From Amycolatopsis thailandensis (GTDB lineage: Bacteria; Actinomycetota; Actinomycetes; Mycobacteriales; Pseudonocardiaceae): DNA of 64,000 nucleotides. A program made the translations under genes and the position numbers. The notes under the pieces were generated by a model. That model did not search any database. It saw only the letters and a list, made by a program, of their open reading frames with translations, and was not told the DNA's origin. The stretch lies in the NCBI RefSeq assembly GCF_002234405.1, contig NZ_NMQT01000096.1, forward strand, positions 1 to 64,000, in the 5' to 3' direction. This document shows, one piece after another, positions 42,021 through 50,062 of the stretch (position 1 is its first letter; each line of letters starts with the position of its first letter).

Positions 42021-44245
42021 GCGACGGCTGCCCGGAGCTTGCCGGCCCACTCCTCGGCCTTGGCCGGTTCGTCGAACCAGTACTCCTCAAGAAGCGGGAC
42101 CAGCTCGTCCTCGACGACGGAGTGCAGCCACGCGTCGTCGGCGTCGCTGTCCGTAGGCCGGGACAAAAAGCTGTGGCCGATGGCGAAGCCTTGGCCGAGC
42201 GCCGGATCCTCGGCGATGGCCTGGTTGAGGTCGACGACAATGGCGACAATGCGGTCGAGGGTCGGGCTGTCGGCGTCTTGCTGCCAACGTGTGAATCCGG
42301 CTGAGTCGAAGCCGGGCGGCATCTCGAAGAACCCGAAACGCCGGCGCAGCGCGTAGTCGAGGACAGCGAGGCTGCGGTCGGCGGTGTTCATCATGCCGAT
42401 GATGTGGAGATTCGCTGGAACGGAGAACGTCTCGTTCTTGTACAGCAGTCGCAGGTCCTGACCTCGTTTGTCGGCCTCGATGAGCATCAGTAGCTCCCCG
42501 AAGATCTTGGAGATGTTGCCGCGGTTGATCTCATCGACGATGAAGAAGTACGGCCGGTCGTCGTCGTCAGCGCGCGCTTCTTCGCAAAACCGGTAGAAGG
42601 GCCCCTCGGTGAGAGTGAACCCGCCGGTCTCGGTGGGCCGGTAACCCATCATGAAGTCCTCGTACGAGTAACTCTGATGGAACTGGACCATCTGGATCCG
42701 GCTCGGGTCTTTCGCGCCCATGATCGAGTAGGCGAGGCGCTTGGCCGTGAACGTCTTCCCGACACCTGGAGGACCGGCGAGGATGACGTTTTTCTTGCGC
42801 TTCAGCAAGGCGCGCAACCGGTCATACCGCTTTTCGGACAGGTAGACCTCGCTGAGGAGCGCCGTCTTGTCGTACGACAGGAGCGGCGTCGGTGGGACGG
42901 GCGGCTCTGGCTCGACTTCTCCGGTGACGGCAGCTTCGATTTTCTCGACATCGTCGTGATATTTGGTGATGTCAGTCAGCGTCTTGGTCGCCGCGTCCCC
43001 GGGGTGTTCCCAGGAGCCTGTATGGGTCCACTTCACTGAGCGGAGGTGGCGGAACGACGCGCGCTCTCGCGCGAATCGTGCGTCTGATGTGACCTCACCG
43101 CGGCCGACGATCTCCCGGCGGCCGCGTTTTGCGTAGATGATGTCACCAACAGCGATCTCGTTCTGGAACTGCCACAACGCCAGAACACTGTTCCTCATCG
43201 ATCCACCGGTCCCCTCGACGTCGAGGGCCTGCCGGATCGCCTCCCGGCTTGGATATGTCGAGAGGTCCTCGAGCTCATCCCAACCGATCGCCATGATGCC
43301 GTCGGCCGAGAACTCTTCCCACTGCGAGGCTTGCGCGCCAGGGGAGTACAGCCAAAAGTGGCGTGGACGAGGCTCGGCCAGTCTTGCCGACTCGGTAGCC
43401 TCATGGGATGAGTCCCAGAGTTCTCTCAGGCCTGGGGCCCAGAAGTGGAACGGCTCCTCGACTTCCCTGGCCAGTACGGTTCGGATCTTCAGCAGATCGC
43501 GGTCGATCGATACGGCGTCGTTTCCCGTCGCCCCTCTGATCCGATCACTGAGGCCGTCGCGGATCTTCTGTTTCATCCCCGCAGAAGAGATCGGTTCGAA
43601 GACGTCGGGACGGGCGAGGAACTGCAACGCGTTACGGATGTCGGAACGGTCCTCGCCGGACCTGAGCATCGCTCGCTGCAGCTCCCAAGGGTCGGTCTGC
43701 GCGCGCTGCTTCTCGGCGTCGGAGAGATCGTTCCAGTAGCGCACGAAGGTCGAGGCCCAGATGAGGTGCCGCCACAGCGCACCGTTGTACCAGGACCCCG
43801 GCTCGAACCCTGCGATCCCGGCAGGTCTGGCCAGCCAGGTTGCCAGTGGCTCCGGGAGCACCACAGGGGAGTCGAGGTGTGCCAAGACTCGTTCGACATG
43901 AGCTTTGCGAGTCTCAGGCAGAGCTGACCGCAGGGGATGCTCACGCAAGAACACGAGTTCCGCCGCCAGGAGCACGATCTCCCGAGACGCACCGTGGAGC
44001 TGCTCATCGAGCTTCTCCCACTGGCTCTGTCCAGTGCCGATGAGCAGGTTGTCTCCGATCCTGGCCCGAAGCTCCTCAGCCGCGGAAGCCGTCCAGATCA
44101 CCATCGCCGGGTCGATGACCGACCGGCCGTCACCGAGCATGTGGGTGATGATCTCACCGGCCTCGCGCGCGATCGCCATGTCAGGGGCCGGTCGTGACGA
44201 CGCGGCGACAGCATCTCCGGCGTTGTCGGACTGCTCATTGGTCAT
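42017..44245 (-). CDS. mcrB: McrB-type AAA+ GTPase with EVE-like recognition domain
   Basis: A 742-residue motor subunit. Residues 1-290 are a helical region of unknown family. At about 294-410 (RPRHFWLYSPGAQASQWEEF, then VGDIIYAKRGRREIVGRGEV) lies an EVE/PUA-like domain, a fold that reads modified bases. The AAA+ part has Walker A AGPPGVGKTFT (490-500), Walker B YFFIVDEINRGNIS (566-579) and the McrB signature MNTADRS (619-625). ATG 44245 follows GAGGAG. Lower GC than the neighbours in places. Defence against modified phage DNA is the expected role. Confidence 0.93.
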   Translation of the reverse strand: MTNEQSDNAGDAVAASSRPAPDMAIAREAGEIITHMLGDGRSVIDPAMVIWTASAAEELRARIGDNLLIGTGQSQWEKLDEQLHGASREIVLLAAELVFLREHPLRSALPETRKAHVERVLAHLDSPVVLPEPLATWLARPAGIAGFEPGSWYNGALWRHLIWASTFVRYWNDLSDAEKQRAQTDPWELQRAMLRSGEDRSDIRNALQFLARPDVFEPISSAGMKQKIRDGLSDRIRGATGNDAVSIDRDLLKIRTVLAREVEEPFHFWAPGLRELWDSSHEATESARLAEPRPRHFWLYSPGAQASQWEEFSADGIMAIGWDELEDLSTYPSREAIRQALDVEGTGGSMRNSVLALWQFQNEIAVGDIIYAKRGRREIVGRGEVTSDARFARERASFRHLRSVKWTHTGSWEHPGDAATKTLTDITKYHDDVEKIEAAVTGEVEPEPPVPPTPLLSYDKTALLSEVYLSEKRYDRLRALLKRKKNVILAGPPGVGKTFTAKRLAYSIMGAKDPSRIQMVQFHQSYSYEDFMMGYRPTETGGFTLTEGPFYRFCEEARADDDDRPYFFIVDEINRGNISKIFGELLMLIEADKRGQDLRLLYKNETFSVPANLHIIGMMNTADRSLAVLDYALRRRFGFFEMPPGFDSAGFTRWQQDADSPTLDRIVAIVVDLNQAIAEDPALGQGFAIGHSFLSRPTDSDADDAWLHSVVEDELVPLLEEYWFDEPAKAEEWAGKLRAAVA

Positions 44246-44321
44246 GTCTACATTCTCCTCGCTCGCCGCGTGAGCACGTGAGGGCGCTCGCGGACAGGCT
44301 GGACCCGCCAAGGCTCGCATT

Positions 44322-44351
44322 TTCGGTGTTCGGTATTTACCGAACACCGAA
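44322..44351. promoter_or_regulatory. Perfect 13-bp palindrome upstream of mcrB
   Basis: TTCGGTGTTCGGT (44322-44334) and ACCGAACACCGAA (44339-44351) are exact complements with an ATTT spacer. It lies 77 bp before the mcrB start and 53 bp after the end of the same-strand upstream gene. It could be an operator controlling mcrBC or a terminator; no T-run follows on the minus strand. Confidence 0.65.
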
Positions 44352-44403
44352 CGAAGTGGAGCAGGTGCTCGTGGACCCCTTTCAATCGAGCGCGCTCGGT
44401 TGA

Positions 44404-44772
44404 TCACACGCCGTAGCGGTCCTGGAACATCTTCGCGGGCGCCTCGCCGTGCCGCGCCGTGTAGGCCGCCACGATCTCGTCCGTCACGTCCTCGCCGGCC
44501 TGAAGACGGACGAGGTACGGAACCACCCAGTGCAGGTCCGCCGCGTCGAAGTCCTTCTCCCACAGCGGATCGAGGCCGGTCCGCGACTCGTCGAGCACCG
44601 CGGAGAGGGCGACCTGCGCGCCCGCGTTCACCGGATGCGGGCCCATCGAGATCGAGAAGCGGGAAGCGGCGCCCGCCGGGTGCACGGCCATCTCCATGGG
44701 GTTCGGGTGGGGGCCGGGCTCCGTGCGTGCGATCACGAGGAACCGTAAGGGCTGCCGTTTCGTCTTCTTCAC
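44404..44772 (-). CDS. Hypothetical protein
   Basis: A 122-residue cytosolic protein starting with GTG at 44772. Basic N-terminus (KKTKRQPLRFLVIARTEPGP), then a predicted beta-rich middle (NAGAQVALSAVLDESRTGLD) and a C-terminal helix region (VVPYLVRLQAGEDVTDEIVA). No family recognised. It lies upstream of mcrBC on the same strand with the palindrome between, and is divergent from the immunity-like gene 48 bp away. Confidence 0.6.
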   Translation of the reverse strand: MKKTKRQPLRFLVIARTEPGPHPNPMEMAVHPAGAASRFSISMGPHPVNAGAQVALSAVLDESRTGLDPLWEKDFDAADLHWVVPYLVRLQAGEDVTDEIVAAYTARHGEAPAKMFQDRYGV

Positions 44773-44820
44773 GCGGCCATTCGATCACGACGCCGCAGGA
44801 CATCGAGGCAGAGGAGAACC

Positions 44821-45195
44821 GTGTCGGACGACGCCACCGTAGGGCTCATCAGATCGTTGGTCGACGCGATGGGGCCGGTCGACGGCTGGGAATCGCTGGC
44901 GATCATCCTGGAGTTCGGGGAAGGGTTCCGCAGCGCGCACGGGTACGCGTACTCGCCCGGAGATGTCGTCACCCCCGTGGCCTGCAAGTGGTCGAGTATC
45001 GAAGCGGCGGTGAACGCCTATCTGGGTTGCCACTACCGGCCCGGTGACAGGCTGCCGGTGAAGATTCTCGTGCAGTTCGACCGGACGGCTGGGAAGTACG
45101 AGGTGACGTTCGAGGACACCGACGAGGACCGCTGGGCCGTGAAGCCGAAGAACTTCCGGGAGATGCGCGAACAGCTGCGCCCGAAGTTCGGCTGA
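44821..45195 (+). CDS. Small protein resembling YezG/DUF600 immunity proteins
   Basis: A 124-residue acidic protein. The pattern at the C-terminus (VKILVQFDRTAGKYEVTFED, then DRWAVKPKNFREMREQLRPK) resembles the YezG/DUF600 immunity fold, which has the same order of strands and closing helix. The match is by eye and moderate. GTG at 44821, AGGAGA upstream. Directly followed by an ankyrin protein gene whose ribosome site begins in its stop codon. Ankyrin and immunity genes often travel with polymorphic toxins, but no toxin gene is in the window. Confidence 0.6.
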   Translation: MSDDATVGLIRSLVDAMGPVDGWESLAIILEFGEGFRSAHGYAYSPGDVVTPVACKWSSIEAAVNAYLGCHYRPGDRLPVKILVQFDRTAGKYEVTFEDTDEDRWAVKPKNFREMREQLRPKFG

Positions 45196-45208
45196 AGGAG
45201 TGAGCACG

Positions 45209-46270
45209 ATGGCGCGAAAGCGGAAGACGCTTCCCAAGGACTTCGAGGAGATGCTGACCTCGGCATCGGTGGACGAACTCAAAGCCGTCTTCGGCAAATG
45301 CGAGATCGACGCGCGGGGCGGTTACGCCAAGGGGACCACCATCGGTTTCCCGGATTGCCCCGATGAGCTCATCGTCTGGCTGACCGGGCAGGGGCTCGCC
45401 GTCGACTCCCCGGACAGCTACGGCAGGACACCGCTTCATGCGCGGGCTTCCCGCGGTGCTCCGAAGCAGATTCCCTTGCTGCTTTCACTCGGTGCGGACA
45501 TCGAGGCCACCGACACGTCCGGGCAAACGCCGCTTCAGGCCGCGGTGGACGGACTCAAGGCCGGGGCCGCGCGGGTGCTGATCGAGCACGGGGCCTCGAC
45601 CGAGGTGCTCGACAGGCGGGGCAACACGTTGATGTTGCGCGGCCTGATCAGCACGCAAAACGCCACCATCGGCGAGTGCGTCGAGATCGTGAAGCTGCTG
45701 CTCGAACGCAGTGCGGGCATCACGGCCGAGATGCGCAAGAAGGTCGAGCGGATCGGTAGTGGTTTCGAGTTCCATCGGGAGAACTTCAACCCCGATTTCC
45801 TCGAAGAGACCGACGCCGCACTCGGTGAGCTGTACCGGATCTTCGAAGTCGAGCCGGTCGCTCGGAGATCGAAGCACGATGGGGTGTCACCGATCGTCGT
45901 GCCCGATGGAAGCTGGCAGGAGCGGCACAAAGCACTGTGGGAGCTTCTCGTGCCATCGCGCGGCGCGGGCGCGACGGTGCAGTGCGAGGCCGTCCGCGTC
46001 ACCGGCCGGATCTTCGACGAGATGTTCCGCAACGGCGGAGCGAACTGGGACCGTGACTATCGGGCGATGGCAGACGCGTTCCCGGGTTTCCTCGCGCAGG
46101 GCGAACCTCTCGACGAGCAGGAACTTCGAGAGGCCAAGGAGATCACCAAGCAGATCCGGTCGGGCCGCGGCGCGGACGGCCACCTCGATCGCTTGAGCGA
46201 GCTCGCCGTCGCCTGGGTCGCGAAGAACCCGGTCCCGATCGCCTTGGGTTCGGTGGACTACACACGTTGA
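45209..46270 (+). CDS. Ankyrin-repeat protein
   Basis: A 353-residue cytosolic protein. Ankyrin repeats at about 60-150: DSYGRTPLHARASRGAPKQI, then DTSGQTPLQAAVDGLKAGAA RVLIEHGAS, then DRRGNTLMLRGLIS and a longer variant repeat. The C-terminal half (about 190-353) is helical and unassigned (RHKALWELLVPSRGAGATVQ). ATG 45209 is 9 bases after GAAGGAG; the GTG at 45200 is too close. Coupled to the immunity-like gene. Ankyrin proteins mediate protein binding; partner unknown. Confidence 0.82.
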   Translation: MARKRKTLPKDFEEMLTSASVDELKAVFGKCEIDARGGYAKGTTIGFPDCPDELIVWLTGQGLAVDSPDSYGRTPLHARASRGAPKQIPLLLSLGADIEATDTSGQTPLQAAVDGLKAGAARVLIEHGASTEVLDRRGNTLMLRGLISTQNATIGECVEIVKLLLERSAGITAEMRKKVERIGSGFEFHRENFNPDFLEETDAALGELYRIFEVEPVARRSKHDGVSPIVVPDGSWQERHKALWELLVPSRGAGATVQCEAVRVTGRIFDEMFRNGGANWDRDYRAMADAFPGFLAQGEPLDEQELREAKEITKQIRSGRGADGHLDRLSELAVAWVAKNPVPIALGSVDYTR

Positions 46271-46275
46271 GGGGT

Positions 46276-46304
46276 GCCGGGTGTCCTCGTCGAGGACACC
46301 CGGC
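46276..46304. terminator. Bidirectional terminator hairpin
   Basis: GCCGGGTGTCCTCG and CGAGGACACCCGGC form a perfect 14-bp inverted repeat with a single-base centre, located between the convergent ankyrin and M28 peptidase genes. Confidence 0.75.
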
Positions 46305-46310
46305 GAGCCA

Positions 46311-47672
46311 CTACTTCCGCAGCAGGCTGTAAGCGGCGGATCCGATCAGCTCCAGCGAAACCTGAAGCCGCTCAAGGGAAACGTTGTCCTTGATGGTGTC
46401 TTCCGGCGTGTGGTACGTCGGCTCCAGCAGCGCCGGGCCGCTCTCGCCGCGCCAGCTGAAGTTGCCCGAAGCGATACCGCGCTCGAAGAACGGCACGTGG
46501 TCGCTCGAACCGCGCGCGACCGGCCCCTTCACCTGCGGGTCGTAGCCGAGACGTTTAGCAGCGGCGTTGACGGCCGCGGTCGTGGCGTTGTCGGCGCCGT
46601 CGACCGAAAGCAGCCAGTAGGTGACCGCCGGGTCCCAGCTGGTGGCGACCATGTCGTTCTGGAAGCAGCCCGCGATCCGCTTCGCCTCCGGGTCGGACAG
46701 GTTCGACACGTAATGCCGCGAGCCGATGAGCCCGTACTCCTCCGAGCCCCACAGCGCGAACCGCAGTGTCTTGTTCGTCGGCAGGTACCGAAGGACGCGT
46801 GCCAGCTCCAGGCACAGCACGGTGCCGCTGCCGTCGTCGTTGGCGCCCGGCGATCCGGGGACGCTGTCGTAGTGCGCGGTCACCATGACCACGCCGTTGT
46901 CCTTGCCGGGGAAGGTGGCGGGCCGCTCGGCGATGACGTTGTAGGACGTCAGGTTCTTGTGGTGGGTGGCCGTCGTCTTCACCTTGACCGTGCCCTTGGC
47001 GAGCCGTTCGCGCAGCCGCTCCACCTGCACCTGGGCCAGGCCGAGCACCGGGACGGTGACCGGGGTGGCGAGCGTCGGGGAGAACGCGGACAGTTTCCGC
47101 GCCGGGTCGGCGCCGATCCGGCCGAGCAGCACGGCGTCCGCTCCGCGCTGAGCGGCCGTCAGGTACGCGTCCGCCTTGTTCGTCACGGCGGCGATCAGCA
47201 CGATCTTGCCGGTCAGGTCGTCGGGCAGGGCGCTGCCGTCACCGGCGTCGACGACGACGGCCTCACGCGTGACGTCCTGCGCGCCCTGCGGCGACGAGCC
47301 GGTCTGCCAGCTGTCGCGCCCGATCGACAGCCCGCCCAGGAACTTGTCGGCGATCGGGAACGGCTGCAAGGTGACCTGGTAGCGCAGGTCGCGCAGCACC
47401 TTCGCGATGTAGTCCCTCGCCCGCAGTTCGCCTTCGGTGCCGGCGATCCGGGGGCCGATCTTGTCGCTGAGCACCCGCAGGTGCTCCAGCGCCCGCCGCG
47501 ACCGGACCCGGGCGATCACGGGGTAGTCGCCGAATTCCAGCGACGGCGGGAACTGCGCGCCCGGACGTTGCTGCGTCGCCGCGGCGGCGGTGCCGGGGTT
47601 CAGCCCGATCGTCGCCGCGCCCGCCAGTGCCACCGCGCCCGCGAGCACCTCACGTCTGCGCAGACCTGCCAT
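46311..47672 (-). CDS. Exported M28-family aminopeptidase
   Basis: A 453-residue zinc peptidase precursor. A twin-arginine signal (LRRREVLAGAVALAGAATIG, cleavage near AAA-AT) directs Tat export. A protease-associated domain occupies about 110-240. The M28 domain holds both zinc sites: TAHYDSVPGSPGANDDGSG (His and Asp), WGSEEYGLIGSRHYV (Glu-Glu), CFQNDMV (Asp) and YHTPEDT (His). This matches secreted aminopeptidases of the Streptomyces SGAP type. ATG 47672 with GAGGGG upstream. Function: release of N-terminal amino acids outside the cell. Confidence 0.92.
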   Translation of the reverse strand: MAGLRRREVLAGAVALAGAATIGLNPGTAAAATQQRPGAQFPPSLEFGDYPVIARVRSRRALEHLRVLSDKIGPRIAGTEGELRARDYIAKVLRDLRYQVTLQPFPIADKFLGGLSIGRDSWQTGSSPQGAQDVTREAVVVDAGDGSALPDDLTGKIVLIAAVTNKADAYLTAAQRGADAVLLGRIGADPARKLSAFSPTLATPVTVPVLGLAQVQVERLRERLAKGTVKVKTTATHHKNLTSYNVIAERPATFPGKDNGVVMVTAHYDSVPGSPGANDDGSGTVLCLELARVLRYLPTNKTLRFALWGSEEYGLIGSRHYVSNLSDPEAKRIAGCFQNDMVATSWDPAVTYWLLSVDGADNATTAAVNAAAKRLGYDPQVKGPVARGSSDHVPFFERGIASGNFSWRGESGPALLEPTYHTPEDTIKDNVSLERLQVSLELIGSAAYSLLRK

Positions 47673-47763
47673 GGAACACCCCTCACTTCTCGAAGAAACT
47701 CGTTCGAGTAGCCAATAGTCACAGCGCCGCCGGAACAACCTCCGATCGTCCCCTTTTTCCGGT

Positions 47764-48138
47764 TCAGCGCGCGGCGACCCGGCGATAGGCCCGCGAGACG
47801 GCGACGACGCCGCTGACCGCCGCCGCGATCACCCCGCCGATCAGCAGCGCGGTCCCCACGAACGGCCCGAAGTCGCCGACGTCGGCGAGCCGTGCCCGGA
47901 ACGAGCCTTCGAGCAGCGCGCCGACCAGGATGAACACCGGCGCGACGATGCCGAGGAAGAGGACCCAACGGAACCGGGCCGACAACGTCAGCACGAGGAT
48001 CCCGGTGATGCCGAGAATGAACGGGCCTGGCGGGATGTCCGGGAACCCGGGTACCCCCGACGCGATCTGGATGATCAGGCCGGCGACGCCGACGAAGAGG
48101 AAGAAGGCGTTGGCGACGGCTGCGGCGGAACGGTTCAT
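47764..48138 (-). CDS. Small integral membrane protein
   Basis: A 124-residue protein with four predicted membrane helices (ANAFFLFVGVAGLIIQIASG, GPFILGITGILVLTLSARF, WVLFLGIVAPVFILVGALLE, GTALLIGGVIAAAVSGVVAV). AGGAG precedes the ATG at 48138. No family recognised; no motif for transport or catalysis. Monocistronic. Confidence 0.7.
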   Translation of the reverse strand: MNRSAAAVANAFFLFVGVAGLIIQIASGVPGFPDIPPGPFILGITGILVLTLSARFRWVLFLGIVAPVFILVGALLEGSFRARLADVGDFGPFVGTALLIGGVIAAAVSGVVAVSRAYRRVAAR

Positions 48139-48222
48139 GACGGGACTCCTCACTGGGATTCGACCACTGAAGAGTCCCGCTCACGGCCGTGAAGGGCGTC
48201 GGCCCGGAAGCGGCAATCGGGT

Positions 48223-48687
48223 CTACGCGGACCTGCGTACGGGTTCGCCGAGGACCTCGGTGACCTCCGCTGAAATCGCCGTCACCAGCGCGTCGCCGAA
48301 CGCGCAGACCGTGTACTCCCACGGATGCCCGAACGTGCCCAGCCGGAAGTCCGGCGTCAGGTACGCGTAGTAGTCGCCGTCCGGGAACGGGCTGAGCGGC
48401 CAGTCCTTCGCGGACGTCGGGAACCGGTACGACACGTGCTGCCAGTCGAGCGCGTACAGCTCGCCGGCGCAGGAGGCCAGGCCTCGCTGGATCACCGCGG
48501 CCATCCGGTCCAGCAGCAGGTATCCCGGGTCGTCGTCGAGGGCGGTCAGGCTCCAGGTCATCGATCCCGCGGGCTCGTCGATGCCCGGCCACTCGAATCG
48601 GCTCGTGCCCGGCCGGAAGGCGAACTCCGTGCGGAAGCGGTCCCAAACGCGCCGGTACTCGTCGTTGCCCAGGGTCTCGATGCTCAC
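48223..48687 (-). CDS. DUF2716-type protein
   Basis: A 154-residue cytosolic protein (EYRRVWDRFRTEFAFRPGTS, WPGIDEPAGSMTWSLTALDD, ALDWQHVSYRFPTSAKDWPL, FPDGDYYAYLTPDFRLGTFG HPW, closing helix). The FPDGDYY and FGHPW motifs fit DUF2716, an uncharacterised actinobacterial family. GTG at 48687 chosen so as not to cross the palindrome at 48713-48731; an ATG at 48732 would. Function unknown. Confidence 0.7.
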   Translation of the reverse strand: MSIETLGNDEYRRVWDRFRTEFAFRPGTSRFEWPGIDEPAGSMTWSLTALDDDPGYLLLDRMAAVIQRGLASCAGELYALDWQHVSYRFPTSAKDWPLSPFPDGDYYAYLTPDFRLGTFGHPWEYTVCAFGDALVTAISAEVTEVLGEPVRRSA

Positions 48688-48712
48688 GCGGGGAAAATAC
48701 GCGCCGCCTGAG

Positions 48713-48731
48713 TGATACCAGAGTGGTATCA
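48713..48731. promoter_or_regulatory. Operator palindrome of RHH/Doc toxin-antitoxin operon
   Basis: TGATACCA-GAG-TGGTATCA is a perfect 8-bp inverted repeat ending 8 bp before the antitoxin ATG. The expected binding site for the ribbon-helix-helix antitoxin in autoregulation. Confidence 0.75.
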
Positions 48732-48739
48732 TTCATCCC

Positions 48740-48943
48740 ATGGCGATGACTCTGAGGTTGAACGACGAGCAGGAGCGCGCCCTCGCCCTGCTCGCGGAGG
48801 CCGATGGCGTGAGCAAGCACGAAGCCACCGTTCGCGCCATCACCGAGGCTGCCGCGCGCCGTGTCCGTGACGACCGGGTCCGTGTGCTGTCCAGGGACGG
48901 CCGGGAGCGTTACGCCGCCCTGCTCGACCGTCTCGCCCAGTGA
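48740..48943 (+). CDS. Ribbon-helix-helix antitoxin
   Basis: A 67-residue protein. MAMTLRLNDEQERALALLAE ADGVSKHEATVRAI is a typical ribbon-helix-helix DNA-binding domain (strand, two helices). A charged tail (DRVRVLSRDGRERYAALLDR) would wrap the toxin. The stop overlaps the toxin GTG by 4 bp. The palindrome directly upstream fits autorepression. Partner of the Doc-like toxin. Confidence 0.88.
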   Translation: MAMTLRLNDEQERALALLAEADGVSKHEATVRAITEAAARRVRDDRVRVLSRDGRERYAALLDRLAQ

Positions 48944-49314
48944 TCGAGTACCTCACCGTCGAAGACCTGCTGGCGCTCGTGGAGGATCTCCGTGTGCCCA
49001 AGATCCGTGATCTCGGGCTGCTCGATTCCGCCGCGCATCGCCCGCAGGCTTCGTTGATGGGCCAGGACGCGTATCCGACGCTGCACGAGAAGGCGGCTGT
49101 CCTGCTCGAGTCGCTGGCGCGTAACCACGCGCTCATCGATGGCAACAAGCGTCTGTCCTGGATGGCGACATTCGTCTTCTACGGGCTGAACGGTCACGAC
49201 CTCGACGCGCCGGAAGACGACGCGTACGACCTGGTGATCGCGATGTCCATCGGTTCACGCACCTACCGAGACGCCGCGGGCGAACTGGAGTCGTGGGCTA
49301 AGCCGCTCGGGTAG
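48940..49314 (+). CDS. doc: Doc-type Fic-domain toxin
   Basis: A 124-residue Fic/DOC protein. The catalytic loop HALIDGNKRLSWMATFVFYG fits the Doc form of the Fic motif (HxFxDGNKR) with Leu for Phe. N-terminal VEDLLALVEDL and GLLDSAAHRPQASLMGQDAY are typical of Doc. Phage P1 Doc phosphorylates EF-Tu and stops translation; this is the expected activity. GTG start within the antitoxin stop region. The intact motif suggests an active toxin. Confidence 0.9.
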   Translation: MIEYLTVEDLLALVEDLRVPKIRDLGLLDSAAHRPQASLMGQDAYPTLHEKAAVLLESLARNHALIDGNKRLSWMATFVFYGLNGHDLDAPEDDAYDLVIAMSIGSRTYRDAAGELESWAKPLG

Positions 49315-49317
49315 CCG

Positions 49318-49419
49318 CTACCCGAGAAGGCCGAGCACGACGATCGTCAGCAGCGTGATGGCGGCGGCGAAGGTGGTCACCCAGGCGCGCTGGGCGGCGG
49401 TGATGGAGGCGTTGTTCAC
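49318..49419 (-). CDS. 33-residue single-pass membrane peptide
   Basis: A short frame on the minus strand starting GTG at 49419 with GGGGA upstream. It codes a polar N-terminus (NNASITAAQRA) followed by one clear membrane helix (FAAAITLLTIVVLGLLG). It ends head to head with the Doc gene. Codon positions show the usual high-GC third base. Plausible small membrane protein; no homology claim. Confidence 0.45.
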   Translation of the reverse strand: MNNASITAAQRAWVTTFAAAITLLTIVVLGLLG

Positions 49420-49512
49420 GGCGGTTCCCCGGGGGCGAGAAGCGACAGGTCCGCCGGGAACAGCGCGTTGATCAGGCTTCGCGTTACCTCTGAAACGTCA
49501 GTGTGATCAAGG

Positions 49513-49623
49513 TCACTGATCGTGCTGATGATGCCGTTCGCGTGCCGTGTACCAGAGCACCCCGGCAGCGGCCGCCACCATCGCGCCGAATGCGGAAAAG
49601 CCCACCACGATCGCCTGCGTCAT
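49513..49623 (-). CDS. 36-residue single-pass membrane peptide
   Basis: ATG at 49623 preceded by AAAGGACGAAGG. It codes a membrane helix (IVVGFSAFGAMVAAAAGVLW) followed by a basic, His-rich tail (RERHHQHDQ). It lies 75 bp downstream of the pterin dehydratase gene on the same strand. Size and layout fit small actinobacterial membrane peptides. No function known. Confidence 0.5.
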   Translation of the reverse strand: MTQAIVVGFSAFGAMVAAAAGVLWYTARERHHQHDQ

Positions 49624-49697
49624 CCTTCGTCCTTTTCTCTTCGGTCGTATCCGGGAGACGTCCGAGAAGCGGTGTCGTGGCGCGGTCGTCGCGGACG

Positions 49698-49988
49698 TCA
49701 CACAGCGCCGAGTACCCCGTCGATCTGCGACGCGAGCGCGAAGTCCTTCTCCGTCAGCCCTCCGGCGGAGTGCGTGCTGAGCCGGAATGTCACCGTCCGC
49801 CAGCGGATGTCGATGTCGGGATGGTGGTCGGCCGCCTCCGCCAGTTCGGCCACCTTGTCCACCGCTTCGATGGCTTTCGGGAAACTCGGCAGCTTCGCCG
49901 TCCGCTCGATCGTGACGCCGTCACGCGTCCAGCCGGAGAGTTTGGTCACGGCCTCGTCGGCCTGCTTGTCGTTCAAGATTTCCGCCAT
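49698..49988 (-). CDS. 4a-Hydroxytetrahydrobiopterin dehydratase
   Basis: A 96-residue pterin-4-alpha-carbinolamine dehydratase (PCD/DCoH). The catalytic stretch EAADHHPDIDIRWRTVTFRL holds the conserved His-His and the later Trp-Arg; STHSAGGLTEKDFALA follows. It dehydrates 4a-hydroxy-tetrahydropterin, either for aromatic amino acid hydroxylases or in molybdopterin and folate metabolism. No hydroxylase gene is nearby. ATG at 49988; divergent from the ABC importer. Confidence 0.93.
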   Translation of the reverse strand: MAEILNDKQADEAVTKLSGWTRDGVTIERTAKLPSFPKAIEAVDKVAELAEAADHHPDIDIRWRTVTFRLSTHSAGGLTEKDFALASQIDGVLGAV

Positions 49989-50062
49989 GACTCCATGGTG
50001 GTACGCCGTCGGCTACGCTGCACGTTTGCCACGGGTCCCCCTTGAAAACAGCAGGAGGCTAG

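Noticed and set aside
49989..50062. TPP riboswitch upstream of the thiamine-type importer
   Set aside because: The 74-bp gap lacks the conserved CTGAGA and ACCTGATC-like blocks and is too short for a complete thi-box plus promoter.
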